Assembly: GCA_030613745.1 (NCBI GenBank)
Contig: JAUWLK010000174.1
Span: 1 to 5,940, forward strand
DNA: 5,940 bases
From: Flavobacteriaceae bacterium
Lineage (GTDB): Bacteria > Bacteroidota > Bacteroidia > Flavobacteriales > Flavobacteriaceae
Reading direction: 5' to 3'
The notes under the pieces are model-generated. The model was not told the origin of the DNA. It ran no database searches and worked only from the letters and a program-made list of their open reading frames with translations. Positions 1-5,527 of the stretch are shown here, piece after piece (the stretch's first letter is position 1; each line of letters starts with the position of its first letter). The translations under genes and the position numbers were made by a program.

Positions 1-1
1 T

Positions 2-394
2 TCTTCAAAAAGAGATGTAATTCAAGAAGAAATTTTTGATGAAACTGTAAAAATTGTTGATAATCAATATATTCAATTAAATGATGTATTAGTTCGTGAT
101 GTTACATTGCCTACTGCAATAAAAGATGCAATTGAAAGAAAACTAGATCAAGAACAACAATCATTAGAATATGAATTTAGGCTGATAACAGCTCAAAAAG
201 AAGCACAAAAGCAAATAATTGAAGCGCAAGGTAAAGCAGATGCAAATAGAATACTAAGTGCATCATTAACAGATAAGATATTAAAAGATAAAGGTATTGA
301 AGCGACCTTAAAATTAGCTCAATCACCTAATTCAAAAGTGGTTGTAATTGGTAGTGGCAAGGATGGAATGCCAATTATTTTAGGTAATAACTAA
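2..394 (+). CDS. Prohibitin / SPFH-family protein, C-terminal part (5' end outside window)
   Basis: This is the last 130 codons of a gene that enters from the left edge; the frame is open from base 2 and ends in TAA at 392-394. The visible residues match the C-terminal part of prohibitin-like SPFH proteins. There is the end of the SPFH domain with the pattern LPTAIKDAIERKLDQEQQ, then a charged, Ala/Glu/Gln-rich coiled coil (LITAQKEAQKQIIEAQGKADANR), and a hydrophobic tail ending in VVVIGSGKDGMPIILG. Prohibitin-family proteins form large ring or cage oligomers anchored in the membrane and are linked to membrane-protease control and membrane organisation. The N-terminal membrane anchor is not in the window. 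The TTG at 107 lies inside the domain and is not a start, since the same frame continues upstream with fitting residues. A strong terminator follows 53 nt after the stop codon. The family assignment is confident; the exact role is not known from sequence. Confidence 0.85.
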   Translation, partial: SSKRDVIQEEIFDETVKIVDNQYIQLNDVLVRDVTLPTAIKDAIERKLDQEQQSLEYEFRLITAQKEAQKQIIEAQGKADANRILSASLTDKILKDKGIEATLKLAQSPNSKVVVIGSGKDGMPIILGNN

Positions 395-447
395 AAAAAT
401 AATTATTTAGTGGGCTTTGAAAAGTTCATGAAATATATTTAATCAAA

Positions 448-491
448 AAAAAATTCCAATCTTGATAATGTTATCTGGATTGGAATTTTTT
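448..491. terminator. Bidirectional intrinsic terminator between convergent genes
   Basis: A perfect 14-bp inverted repeat has arms AAAAAATTCCAATC at 448-461 and GATTGGAATTTTTT at 478-491. After one wobble and one mismatch the stem can continue inward with GATA (464-467) pairing with TATC (472-475). The outer part of each arm is an A tract or a T tract, so transcripts from either strand have a stem followed by a U run. It sits between the prohibitin-family stop (394) and the stop of the minus-strand gene (551), where a shared terminator is expected. Confidence 0.85.
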
Positions 492-550
492 ATAAACTCT
501 AATTTGTACTTATCTGATATATATCAAACAATCAGTAGCGATTAATAGTT

Positions 551-1396
551 TTAATAAACACTATCTTTGATATGAATTATGTCTTTTTTCACAACTCCCT
601 TTTGAACAGCTCTATAATTTTCATAACACTCTAATACAGCTTCTATTATTTGTAAATCACTAGCTTTATTGATAAATCTGGTAGAATAATTACACTCTGT
701 AAGCAAATCATTTAATTCTTTTCTACTCATATCCAAATAGTCCATCATTATTTCACGACTATATTTTTGCTCCATCATGCCTCTCATTTGATCACCCTCT
801 TTTAATTTTCTCAATCGTGCAATCTCTTTAGGCTTTTTTCCGAACTTTTTATACCAAAAATCAACAGGACTGAATATAGCACTCAATGTTGAGTTAAACT
901 TATTATCGTATGCACTTCCTATTTCATAAGCTTGAGGTAATCCACTTATATGGATTCTGCTATAAGAGTCTTTTGGTACATTTTTAGCATCAACAACCAA
1001 AACACCTATCAATTTATGAGATTTAATTGTTACTTCATCAATATTTACAATCTTTTCATGAATAGCAATTTCTAATTCATTTCCTTTTAATAAATCTCGG
1101 GTTATTTTTAGCTTATTGGATTGAAAACCTATATAAGATATAAAAATGGTATCATTTACTTTTGCAGGAATTTGAAACTCACCTTTATTGTTTGTAATAG
1201 TTCCTTTTACAGAGTTTAAATTAACGATATGTGCACTTTGTAATGGTTTTTTATCAGTTATACTTATAATTTTTCCTCTTAATAAAACAATGGTTGTATC
1301 TTGCTTTATAGAATCTTTATTTTTTAAGTTTAGATCCTGAGATAACATAGAGAGCGTAAAACTTATAAAAAGTAGAGTAATAACAATTTTTTGCAT
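551..1396 (-). CDS. Secreted CarboxypepD_reg-like domain protein
   Basis: This is a 281-residue protein. Residues 1-20 form a signal peptide (basic start MQK, hydrophobic core, probable cleavage near SMLSQ) without a lipobox cysteine, so it is probably exported to the periplasm. Residues about 38-115 look like the CarboxypepD_reg-like beta-sandwich common in Bacteroidota: a GKI strand, a PLQSAHIVNLNSVKGTITN segment, then NKGEFQI and DTIFISYIGFQS. Residues about 175-265 are charged and predicted helical, with no recognised motif. No TonB plug or barrel follows, so it is not a TonB-dependent receptor despite having the domain that often begins them. Function is unknown. The start is the first ATG before the signal peptide, with no clear ribosome binding site. 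It lies 71 nt downstream of tRNA-Leu on the same strand and no good promoter was found in that gap, so read-through from the tRNAs is possible but unproven. Confidence 0.8.
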   Translation of the reverse strand: MQKIVITLLFISFTLSMLSQDLNLKNKDSIKQDTTIVLLRGKIISITDKKPLQSAHIVNLNSVKGTITNNKGEFQIPAKVNDTIFISYIGFQSNKLKITRDLLKGNELEIAIHEKIVNIDEVTIKSHKLIGVLVVDAKNVPKDSYSRIHISGLPQAYEIGSAYDNKFNSTLSAIFSPVDFWYKKFGKKPKEIARLRKLKEGDQMRGMMEQKYSREIMMDYLDMSRKELNDLLTECNYSTRFINKASDLQIIEAVLECYENYRAVQKGVVKKDIIHIKDSVY

Positions 1397-1467
1397 GAGG
1401 CAATATTACTAATAAATAAACAATTTGTGATTAAAAAAAATGTGAAAATTAACAAAAAAGAAAATTG

Positions 1468-1553
1468 TGCACATGACTGGACTCGAACCAGCACGTTCAT
1501 AATCGAACACCAGCCCCTCAAGCTGGCGCGTCTACCAATTTCGCCACATGTGC
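1468..1553 (-). tRNA. tRNA-Leu (anticodon GAG)
   Basis: Read on the minus strand, the acceptor arms GCACATG (1547-1553) and CATGTGC (1469-1475) pair over 7 bp, with discriminator A at 1468. The anticodon stem CCAGC/GCTGG encloses the 7-nt loop TTGAGGG, which gives GAG at 1517-1519. A long variable arm with a GTTC/GAAC stem (1495-1508) marks it as class II, as expected for leucine. The T loop is TTCGAGT. CCA is not encoded, so it must be added enzymatically. It lies 76 nt downstream of tRNA-Lys on the same strand. Confidence 0.96.
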
Positions 1554-1570
1554 AATGTATGTAAAAGTAA

Positions 1571-1600
1571 AAAAGTTATCACGTAAAACGGATAACTTTT
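1571..1600 (-). terminator. Hairpin between tRNA-Lys and tRNA-Leu, terminator-like on the minus strand
   Basis: A perfect 10-bp inverted repeat (AAAAGTTATC at 1571-1580, GATAACTTTT at 1591-1600) has a 10-nt loop, in which CGT (1582-1584) can also pair with ACG (1588-1590). Read on the minus strand, the stem runs directly into a T-rich tail (TTTTTTACTTTTAC). It begins 29 nt after the 3' end of tRNA-Lys. It could terminate or attenuate the tRNA-Lys transcript, or act as a processing hairpin in a Lys-Leu precursor. The stem is AT-rich, and I see no convincing separate promoter for tRNA-Leu. Confidence 0.5.
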
Positions 1601-1629
1601 AAAGGTTTTTTAATACAATATTTAAAAAG

Positions 1630-1702
1630 TGACCTGGCCGGGGCTCGAACCCGGGACCCTCTCCTTAAAAGGGAGATGCTCTACCAACTGAGCTACCAGG
1701 TC
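1630..1702 (-). tRNA. tRNA-Lys (anticodon UUU)
   Basis: On the minus strand the acceptor GACCTGG (1696-1702) pairs with CCAGGTC (1631-1637), with discriminator A at 1630. The D arm carries AGCTCAGTTGGTAGAGC. The anticodon stem TCTCC/GGAGA encloses the loop CTTTTAA, which gives TTT (UUU) at 1667-1669. The T arm is CCGGG-TTCGAGC-CCCGG. The total is 73 nt without an encoded CCA. It is the first gene after the promoter at 1718-1747 and is followed by tRNA-Leu. Confidence 0.97.
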
Positions 1703-1717
1703 AATTAAATTCGGATG

Positions 1718-1747
1718 CAAATATACTATCAATTATTTATTAAACAA
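1718..1747 (-). promoter_or_regulatory. Bacteroidota housekeeping promoter for the tRNA-Lys/Leu unit
   Basis: On the minus strand the -7 element TATATTTG (1718-1725) matches the Bacteroidota consensus TAnnTTTG exactly. A TTG -33 element (1745-1747) lies upstream with a 19-nt spacer, which is the normal distance. The -7 element ends 15 nt before the tRNA-Lys 5' end, which leaves room for a short leader removed by RNase P. Confidence 0.75.
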
Positions 1748-1781
1748 GTCTTTTTATAAATAAATTTTAAAGATATTTGCA

Positions 1782-1817
1782 ATGAAAATTACTGAGCTAA
1801 AAATCAATTTTATATGA
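1782..1817 (+). other. Possible 11-codon leader ORF overlapping the aroK start
   Basis: ATG at 1782 opens a frame of 11 codons (MKITELKINFI) that stops with TGA at 1815-1817. The stop overlaps the aroK ATG in an ATGA arrangement, which is typical of translational coupling. The leader's first ten bases (ATGAAAATTA) are repeated exactly at the aroK start 32 bp later. Neither start has a Shine-Dalgarno sequence. Chance is a serious alternative in DNA this AT-rich, because ATGAAAATT is a common kind of gene start here. Confidence 0.2.
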
Positions 1818-2323
1818 AAATTATCCTACTTGGCTATATGGCTAGCGGCAAATCAACAATATCAAAATCTGTTGCTAATATTTTAGGAATTGATGCTATT
1901 GATCTAGATGATTATATAGTTGAAAATGAAAAAAATAGTATTAAAAATATATTTAAATACAATGGTGAAATCTATTTTCGAAATTGCGAAAATATTTATT
2001 TAAAGGAATTGTTAAATAGCCAAAAAAGTTTTGTTTTAGCTTTAGGAGGAGGCACTCCTTGTTATGCAAATAATATGGATTTAATTAAAAATAAGGCTAA
2101 TTCTTTTTATTTAAAGGCAAGCTTAAACACATTGTTTGAAAGATTGCACCTTGAAAAAGAAAGTCGTCCGTTAATTTCAGAGTTAAATGATGATAAATTG
2201 AAAGAATTTATTGCTAAGCATTTATTTGAAAGAGTAGCATATTATGAAAAAGCCAAACAAACAATTAATATTGATAAAAAGTCAATAAAAGAAATTGGTG
2301 ATGAAATACTATCGCTAATTTAA
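1814..2323 (+). CDS. aroK: Shikimate kinase
   Basis: This 169-residue protein has the normal length for a cytoplasmic shikimate kinase, which phosphorylates the 3-hydroxyl of shikimate with ATP in the fifth step of chorismate (aromatic amino acid) synthesis. The family motifs are in order. The Walker A P-loop is G7-YMASGKST. The shikimate/Mg-binding aspartates are in DLDD (30-33). The shikimate-binding arginine is in YFR (R56), and the glycine-rich loop is GGGTP (78-82). The lid arginine is in SRPL (R118), and R140 is in the ERVAYYEKA segment. All expected catalytic residues are present, so it should be active. The start ATG has no Shine-Dalgarno sequence; a short overlapping upstream ORF precedes it. 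The 3' end overlaps the convergent phosphoribosyltransferase gene by 9 bp, leaving no room for a terminator between them. Confidence 0.95.
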   Translation: MKIILLGYMASGKSTISKSVANILGIDAIDLDDYIVENEKNSIKNIFKYNGEIYFRNCENIYLKELLNSQKSFVLALGGGTPCYANNMDLIKNKANSFYLKASLNTLFERLHLEKESRPLISELNDDKLKEFIAKHLFERVAYYEKAKQTINIDKKSIKEIGDEILSLI

Positions 2324-2812
2324 AAAAGCGCTTGCTGAATTTTTATTAAACTCAACTGTTATATGCTCCTGTAGCGAAGTGGAAAGTGATATTCCTTTAA
2401 AATCAGCTTTAATAGGATACTTTTTATGATTTCTATTAACTAATACTGCTGTTTTAAATTGTTTTAAAGGAACGTCTAAAAAGTGTCTTGTTGCATAAAT
2501 CAATGTTGTTCCTGAATTTAATACATCATCAACCAAAATAAGTGATTGATTAGTATAGTTTTTAGGGTCTAATGAAGTTTCTACTTTCTCTTGAGGTTTT
2601 TTCTTGTTAATTTTAACTTCGCAAAGTTTTACATCAATATCAGAGATAGACTCTAAAGCTTTTTTAATTTTTTGTGCTAAAACAAATCCGTTTTTTGCAA
2701 TTCCGGCAAGAATTATAACTTTTTCATTGATGTTATTCTCATAAATTTGATAAGCTATTCTTCTAATTTTATGATTTATTTGTTGATTATTTAAAATAAT
2801 AGATTCGTCCAT
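2315..2812 (-). CDS. Type I phosphoribosyltransferase-domain protein (PyrR-like)
   Basis: This 165-residue cytoplasmic protein has a type I PRTase fold. The PRPP-binding motif is LILVDDVLNSGTT (91-103) with the acidic pair D95/D96. An earlier strand and loop, VIILAGIAKNGFVLA (32-46), corresponds to the pyrophosphate-binding loop. A basic segment (NKKKPQEK, 69-76) lies where the flexible flap is found. Such enzymes join a base to PRPP or, like PyrR, bind nucleotides to regulate pyrimidine genes. The motif spacing resembles PyrR and other small PRTases, but the sequence alone does not decide the substrate. It is the last gene of a three-gene operon, starting 2 nt after the methyltransferase stop. 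Its stop codon TAG (2315-2317) lies within the convergent aroK gene. PRTase function is well supported; the substrate is not known. Confidence 0.88.
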   Translation of the reverse strand: MDESIILNNQQINHKIRRIAYQIYENNINEKVIILAGIAKNGFVLAQKIKKALESISDIDVKLCEVKINKKKPQEKVETSLDPKNYTNQSLILVDDVLNSGTTLIYATRHFLDVPLKQFKTAVLVNRNHKKYPIKADFKGISLSTSLQEHITVEFNKNSASAFLN

Positions 2813-2814
2813 AA

Positions 2815-3414
2815 TTAATAATTATTTTTCTTTTCAAAAATAATAAAAAGTTCTCTACCTTGTCTTGGTTTTATAGAATTATAACAACGATTTAAAACTT
2901 TAATTTCAAATTGTTTTGAAAAAGTACTTAGGTATTCACCTATTGATCCTCCAAAAGGTGGTCCATCACTAGTTAAGGGAAAATCAAATAAAACACCTAC
3001 TAATTTACCTCCTAAATTTAATAAATCAGACATTTTATTTATATATTTTAATCTTGATTTTGGATTTAGTGAACAAAAAAAGGTTTGTTCAATAATATAA
3101 TCATAGTTACCATTGTGATTAAAAAAATCTTCACGTAATATATGTTCACTAGGAAAATCAGGAATTTTTTTCTGAATATTTTTTAAAGGTTGTTTGGCAA
3201 TATCTACAACAGTAATATCTTTAAAGCCATGATTAAAAAGACATTCTACTTCATAACCATTACCAGCACCAGGTATTAATATTTTAGCATTTTTATTTGT
3301 TATTTGGTCAAAATAAGATTTAATAGAAGGAGAGACATAACCAATATCCCAACCAATTTGATTGTTTTGATAGTTGTTTTCCCAATAAGACTGATCTAGT
3401 TTAAGATTCTTCAT
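2815..3414 (-). CDS. TPMT-family class I SAM-dependent methyltransferase
   Basis: This 199-residue protein resembles the thiopurine S-methyltransferase (TPMT) family, cytoplasmic enzymes that transfer a methyl group from S-adenosylmethionine. The N-terminal YWENNYQNNQIGWDIG region (10-25) is the family's helical cap with the GWD motif. SAM motif I is ILIPGAGNGYE (45-55). The acidic residue at the end of the next strand is D71 (VVDIA). EDFF is at 95-98, and the characteristic DYIIEQTFFCSLNP is at 105-118, followed by LGGKLVGVLFDFP and GPPFGGS (151-157). All core motifs are intact. The natural substrate is unknown; bacterial relatives methylate thiol, selenium, tellurium or halide acceptors, so the name does not imply thiopurines. 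The ATG overlaps the upstream S4-protein gene by 14 bp, which suggests translational coupling, and the stop is 2 nt before the phosphoribosyltransferase start. Confidence 0.88.
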   Translation of the reverse strand: MKNLKLDQSYWENNYQNNQIGWDIGYVSPSIKSYFDQITNKNAKILIPGAGNGYEVECLFNHGFKDITVVDIAKQPLKNIQKKIPDFPSEHILREDFFNHNGNYDYIIEQTFFCSLNPKSRLKYINKMSDLLNLGGKLVGVLFDFPLTSDGPPFGGSIGEYLSTFSKQFEIKVLNRCYNSIKPRQGRELFIIFEKKNNY

Positions 3415-3772
3415 CTGTATAATCTTCTATATCACGACGGTCTTTTTTAGTTGGTCTTCCAGTACCTTTTTTGCGATAATAATCTTTGGAAAATTTTAAT
3501 AGATCTTGATTTTCAAAGGCTTCTTTCGGAGTTATATCTTTTCGATACAGATCAACTAGTTTAGCACCAACTCTATTTTTAGGAATATCTAATACAATGA
3601 TTTGATAATTGATTTGATTTTTACGAATCGTTAATTCTTCACCGGAAAACACATCTTTAGATGGCTTAATGTTTACATTATTTAATTTGACATGCCCTTT
3701 TTTACAAGCTTCAGTTGCGATGCTTCTGGTTTTATAATAACGAGTACACCATAAATATTTATCAATTCGCAT
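3401..3772 (-). CDS. hslR: S4-domain RNA-binding protein, Hsp15-like
   Basis: This 123-residue protein is close in length to E. coli Hsp15 (HslR), about 133 residues. The S4 domain is at the N-terminus (about 1-60), opening with the family signature MRIDKYLWCTRYYKTRSIATEAC and continuing with GHVKLNNVNIKPSKDV. The C-terminal part is basic, ending in KKGTGRPTKKDRRDIEDY (about 101-118), a tail I associate with Bacteroidota members. Hsp15 binds 50S ribosomal subunits that still carry a nascent chain and helps recycle them; the same job here is inferred from similarity. It is the first gene of the operon with the methyltransferase and phosphoribosyltransferase. The start has no Shine-Dalgarno sequence, and no good consensus promoter was found in the 118-nt gap upstream. 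The symbol is given by family resemblance. Confidence 0.85.
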   Translation of the reverse strand: MRIDKYLWCTRYYKTRSIATEACKKGHVKLNNVNIKPSKDVFSGEELTIRKNQINYQIIVLDIPKNRVGAKLVDLYRKDITPKEAFENQDLLKFSKDYYRKKGTGRPTKKDRRDIEDYTDEES

Positions 3773-3813
3773 GGTTGAAATTTATATATTCAAAATATAA
3801 ATTAAGAAAAATA

Positions 3814-3834
3814 ACCTAAATATTATTTTTAGGT
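3814..3834 (-). terminator. Candidate terminator after the S41 peptidase gene
   Basis: An inverted repeat ACCTAAA (3814-3820) / TTTAGGT (3828-3834) has a 7-nt loop. On the minus strand it is followed by the T-rich run TATTTTTCTT. It lies 57 nt downstream of the S41 peptidase stop and 42 nt before the S4-protein start, in the expected place to separate the two units. The stem is short and AT-rich, so support is moderate. Confidence 0.45.
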
Positions 3835-3890
3835 GATTATTAATAAAGCTATCTTATAGTTTTCAATTTTTTAGCTATGAAAATTAAGGA

Positions 3891-5399
3891 TTAATTATTT
3901 TTAAAAAACGCATCATCAATATACATTTCTTTTTCAAATCTTTTTTCAAGTTGAATTACATCAAATACTTTCATGTTATCATATTTGAATGAACTTATGC
4001 TTTTAAGTGCTATTCCTCTAATATCATCTAGGGCAGCTTTTAATACAACTTCATTTTCATCTCCAAAAGGTAAAATATTATTCCAAAATTGATATTCTTT
4101 AACTTCTTTATCAGGAGCAAATCCGTGTATATAATCGCTTTCATCATTTTTATTAAAAATTTGAAATACTATGGGTTGCATTGCATTTTTATGTGATGAG
4201 TTTGCAGTAGTTTGATTCGTAAAGTCTGAAGTTGGTGAGTCATATAATGTAATCGATCCAACGTTTTTACCATAAGTAATTGTTCCCATTAGTTTAACAG
4301 GAATATAAGGTCTTAAACCGTTTATGATCATTTCACTTGCAGATGCAGTACTTCCAGAAGTTAAAACATACAATTGATTTAAAGTATTTAATCTATTGAT
4401 ATTTTCTTCTCCAGTTTTAACGCCATCAGAATTATATACATTTAAAGTATTTTGAAAATCATATGGACCGTTCTCATTAGTATGAAAAGAATTAAACTTT
4501 AATTCAGCAAATTTTTCGGTATTAGCATTTGCATAAATCATACTTGCTAAATATGCTGATGTTAAAACCGAGCCACCACCATTAAGTCTTAAATCTAATA
4601 TTAATTCATTAACACCTTCTGCTTTAAAAAATGAAAATGCAGCATTTAATTCATCATTATAAGAAGATCTAAATCCGTTATAAACTAAATAACCAACTTT
4701 TTTACCATTAATATTATTAAAAACTTTTTTAAAATATACAGGATCTTCTGATAATTCAATTGCTGTGATTGTTTTATCTTCAAGATGTGTTAAAGTACCT
4801 CCATTTTCAGAAACAAATGATAGTGTAACGGTTTCATTAGATAATTTTCCTACAGTGGCACTATAATTACTTGTATTTAATTCTATATTATCTAAGGCAT
4901 TTATTATATCTCCTCTTAGTATTCCTGCGTTGCTAGCTGGAGAGTTTGGAGCAACATATCTTACATAAAAAATAATATCACCTTCATCATTTATTTGAAC
5001 AGCTTGTAATCTAAATCCAAACGATTTTGAAATACCTTGAAATTGTTGATTTTGTACTACATAATCTTCTATAAACCAGGAGAATCTATCAACAGCATTT
5101 TCTTCTCCAACGGTTCCTATATATTTATAACATAAGCTATAAAATAAATCTTCTGGATCATTATAACCATTTAAAAAAGTATAATAATCATCTTGATTAT
5201 CATCTTTTGTATTAGATAAATTAACAACGTCTGTATTCCAATTGTACCAAGAATTCATTCCTTTCCATACAAAATCGTTAATTTCGTTATTAAGAGTTAT
5301 TGTTGATTTAGGATCCGGATCAATATCATCAGTATCACTACAACTTATTTGTGAAAATAATCCTAAAAAAACCAATAATAAAATTAAATACTTCTTCAT
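3891..5399 (-). CDS. S41-family (C-terminal processing) peptidase lipoprotein
   Basis: This 502-residue protein begins with a lipoprotein signal peptide (KK, hydrophobic core 4-16, lipobox QISC with C20). C20 is followed by SDTDDIDPDP, an acidic stretch like the export signals that place Bacteroidota lipoproteins on the cell surface. Residues about 38-110 match the extra N-terminal domain of Bacteroidota S41 peptidases (NDFVWKGMNSWYNW, later DPEDLFYSL). A PDZ-like domain covers about 120-205 (VAPNSPASNAGILRGDII). The catalytic S41 domain follows, with LDLRLNGGGS (268-277), the nucleophile S353 in TASASE, and the general base K378 in TYGKN. The 25-residue Ser-to-Lys spacing matches known members such as E. 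coli Prc. The enzyme should cleave proteins in the envelope or at the surface; its substrate is unknown. It is divergent from the sigma-factor gene across a 128-bp spacer with an ECF-like promoter candidate pointing into it. Confidence 0.93.
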   Translation of the reverse strand: MKKYLILLLVFLGLFSQISCSDTDDIDPDPKSTITLNNEINDFVWKGMNSWYNWNTDVVNLSNTKDDNQDDYYTFLNGYNDPEDLFYSLCYKYIGTVGEENAVDRFSWFIEDYVVQNQQFQGISKSFGFRLQAVQINDEGDIIFYVRYVAPNSPASNAGILRGDIINALDNIELNTSNYSATVGKLSNETVTLSFVSENGGTLTHLEDKTITAIELSEDPVYFKKVFNNINGKKVGYLVYNGFRSSYNDELNAAFSFFKAEGVNELILDLRLNGGGSVLTSAYLASMIYANANTEKFAELKFNSFHTNENGPYDFQNTLNVYNSDGVKTGEENINRLNTLNQLYVLTSGSTASASEMIINGLRPYIPVKLMGTITYGKNVGSITLYDSPTSDFTNQTTANSSHKNAMQPIVFQIFNKNDESDYIHGFAPDKEVKEYQFWNNILPFGDENEVVLKAALDDIRGIALKSISSFKYDNMKVFDVIQLEKRFEKEMYIDDAFFKNN

Positions 5400-5414
5400 A
5401 ATATATTTTTAAAA

Positions 5415-5442
5415 TTCGTCGCAATTTATGAAAATAATTACA
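5415..5442 (-). promoter_or_regulatory. ECF-type promoter candidate for the S41 peptidase gene
   Basis: On the minus strand a -35-like TGTAAT (5437-5442) is followed, after 15 nt, by a -10-like CGACGAA (5415-5421). This resembles the general ECF pattern of an AAC-type -35 and a CGTC/CGAC -10, and resembles the plus-strand site at 5458-5486. Transcription would start near 5411, leaving a leader of only about 12 nt before the ATG. No TAnnTTTG housekeeping element was found for this gene. The spacer is 1 nt shorter and the -35 one base poorer than at the partner site. Confidence 0.4.
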
Positions 5443-5457
5443 TTTTAATTAAACCTA

Positions 5458-5486
5458 TGTAACAAAATTCTATATAACTCGTCGTA
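5458..5486 (+). promoter_or_regulatory. ECF-type promoter candidate for the sigma-factor gene
   Basis: TGTAAC (5458-5463), a 16-nt spacer, then CGTCGTA (5480-5486). This fits the general ECF sigma promoter layout closely, for example the B. subtilis SigX pattern TGTAAC-N16/17-CGAC. A start about 7 nt downstream would give a leader of roughly 35 nt to the sigma gene ATG at 5528. The CG-containing core stands out in an intergenic region that is otherwise almost all A and T. Autoregulation is inferred. Confidence 0.55.
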
Positions 5487-5527
5487 AAGATGTATTTTAA
5501 TAGAATATTTGTTTTGAGTTAAATAAC

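Noticed and set aside
107..394. A separate 95-residue gene beginning at TTG 107
   Set aside because: The same frame is open to the window edge with residues that continue the SPFH domain, so 107 is an internal Leu codon of a longer gene.
1397..1467. TAATATTG near the start of the CarboxypepD_reg-like gene as a promoter
   Set aside because: It has one mismatch, the nearest TTG is only about 12 nt upstream, and it lies 4 nt from the ATG, which would leave almost no leader.
1772..1779. GATATTTG as the -7 promoter element for aroK
   Set aside because: It misses the first T of TAnnTTTG, and no TTG lies at the right distance upstream, so support is too weak to annotate.
3857..3889. Second stem (TAGTTTTCA / TGAAAATTA) downstream of the S41 peptidase stop
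   Set aside because: The stem has a mismatch when read as minus-strand RNA and no T run follows it, so it is not a convincing terminator.
5504..5511. AATATTTG as a housekeeping -7 element for the sigma-factor gene
   Set aside because: It has one mismatch to TAnnTTTG, and GTCG rather than a TTG-type element lies at the -33 position; the ECF-like site upstream fits better.
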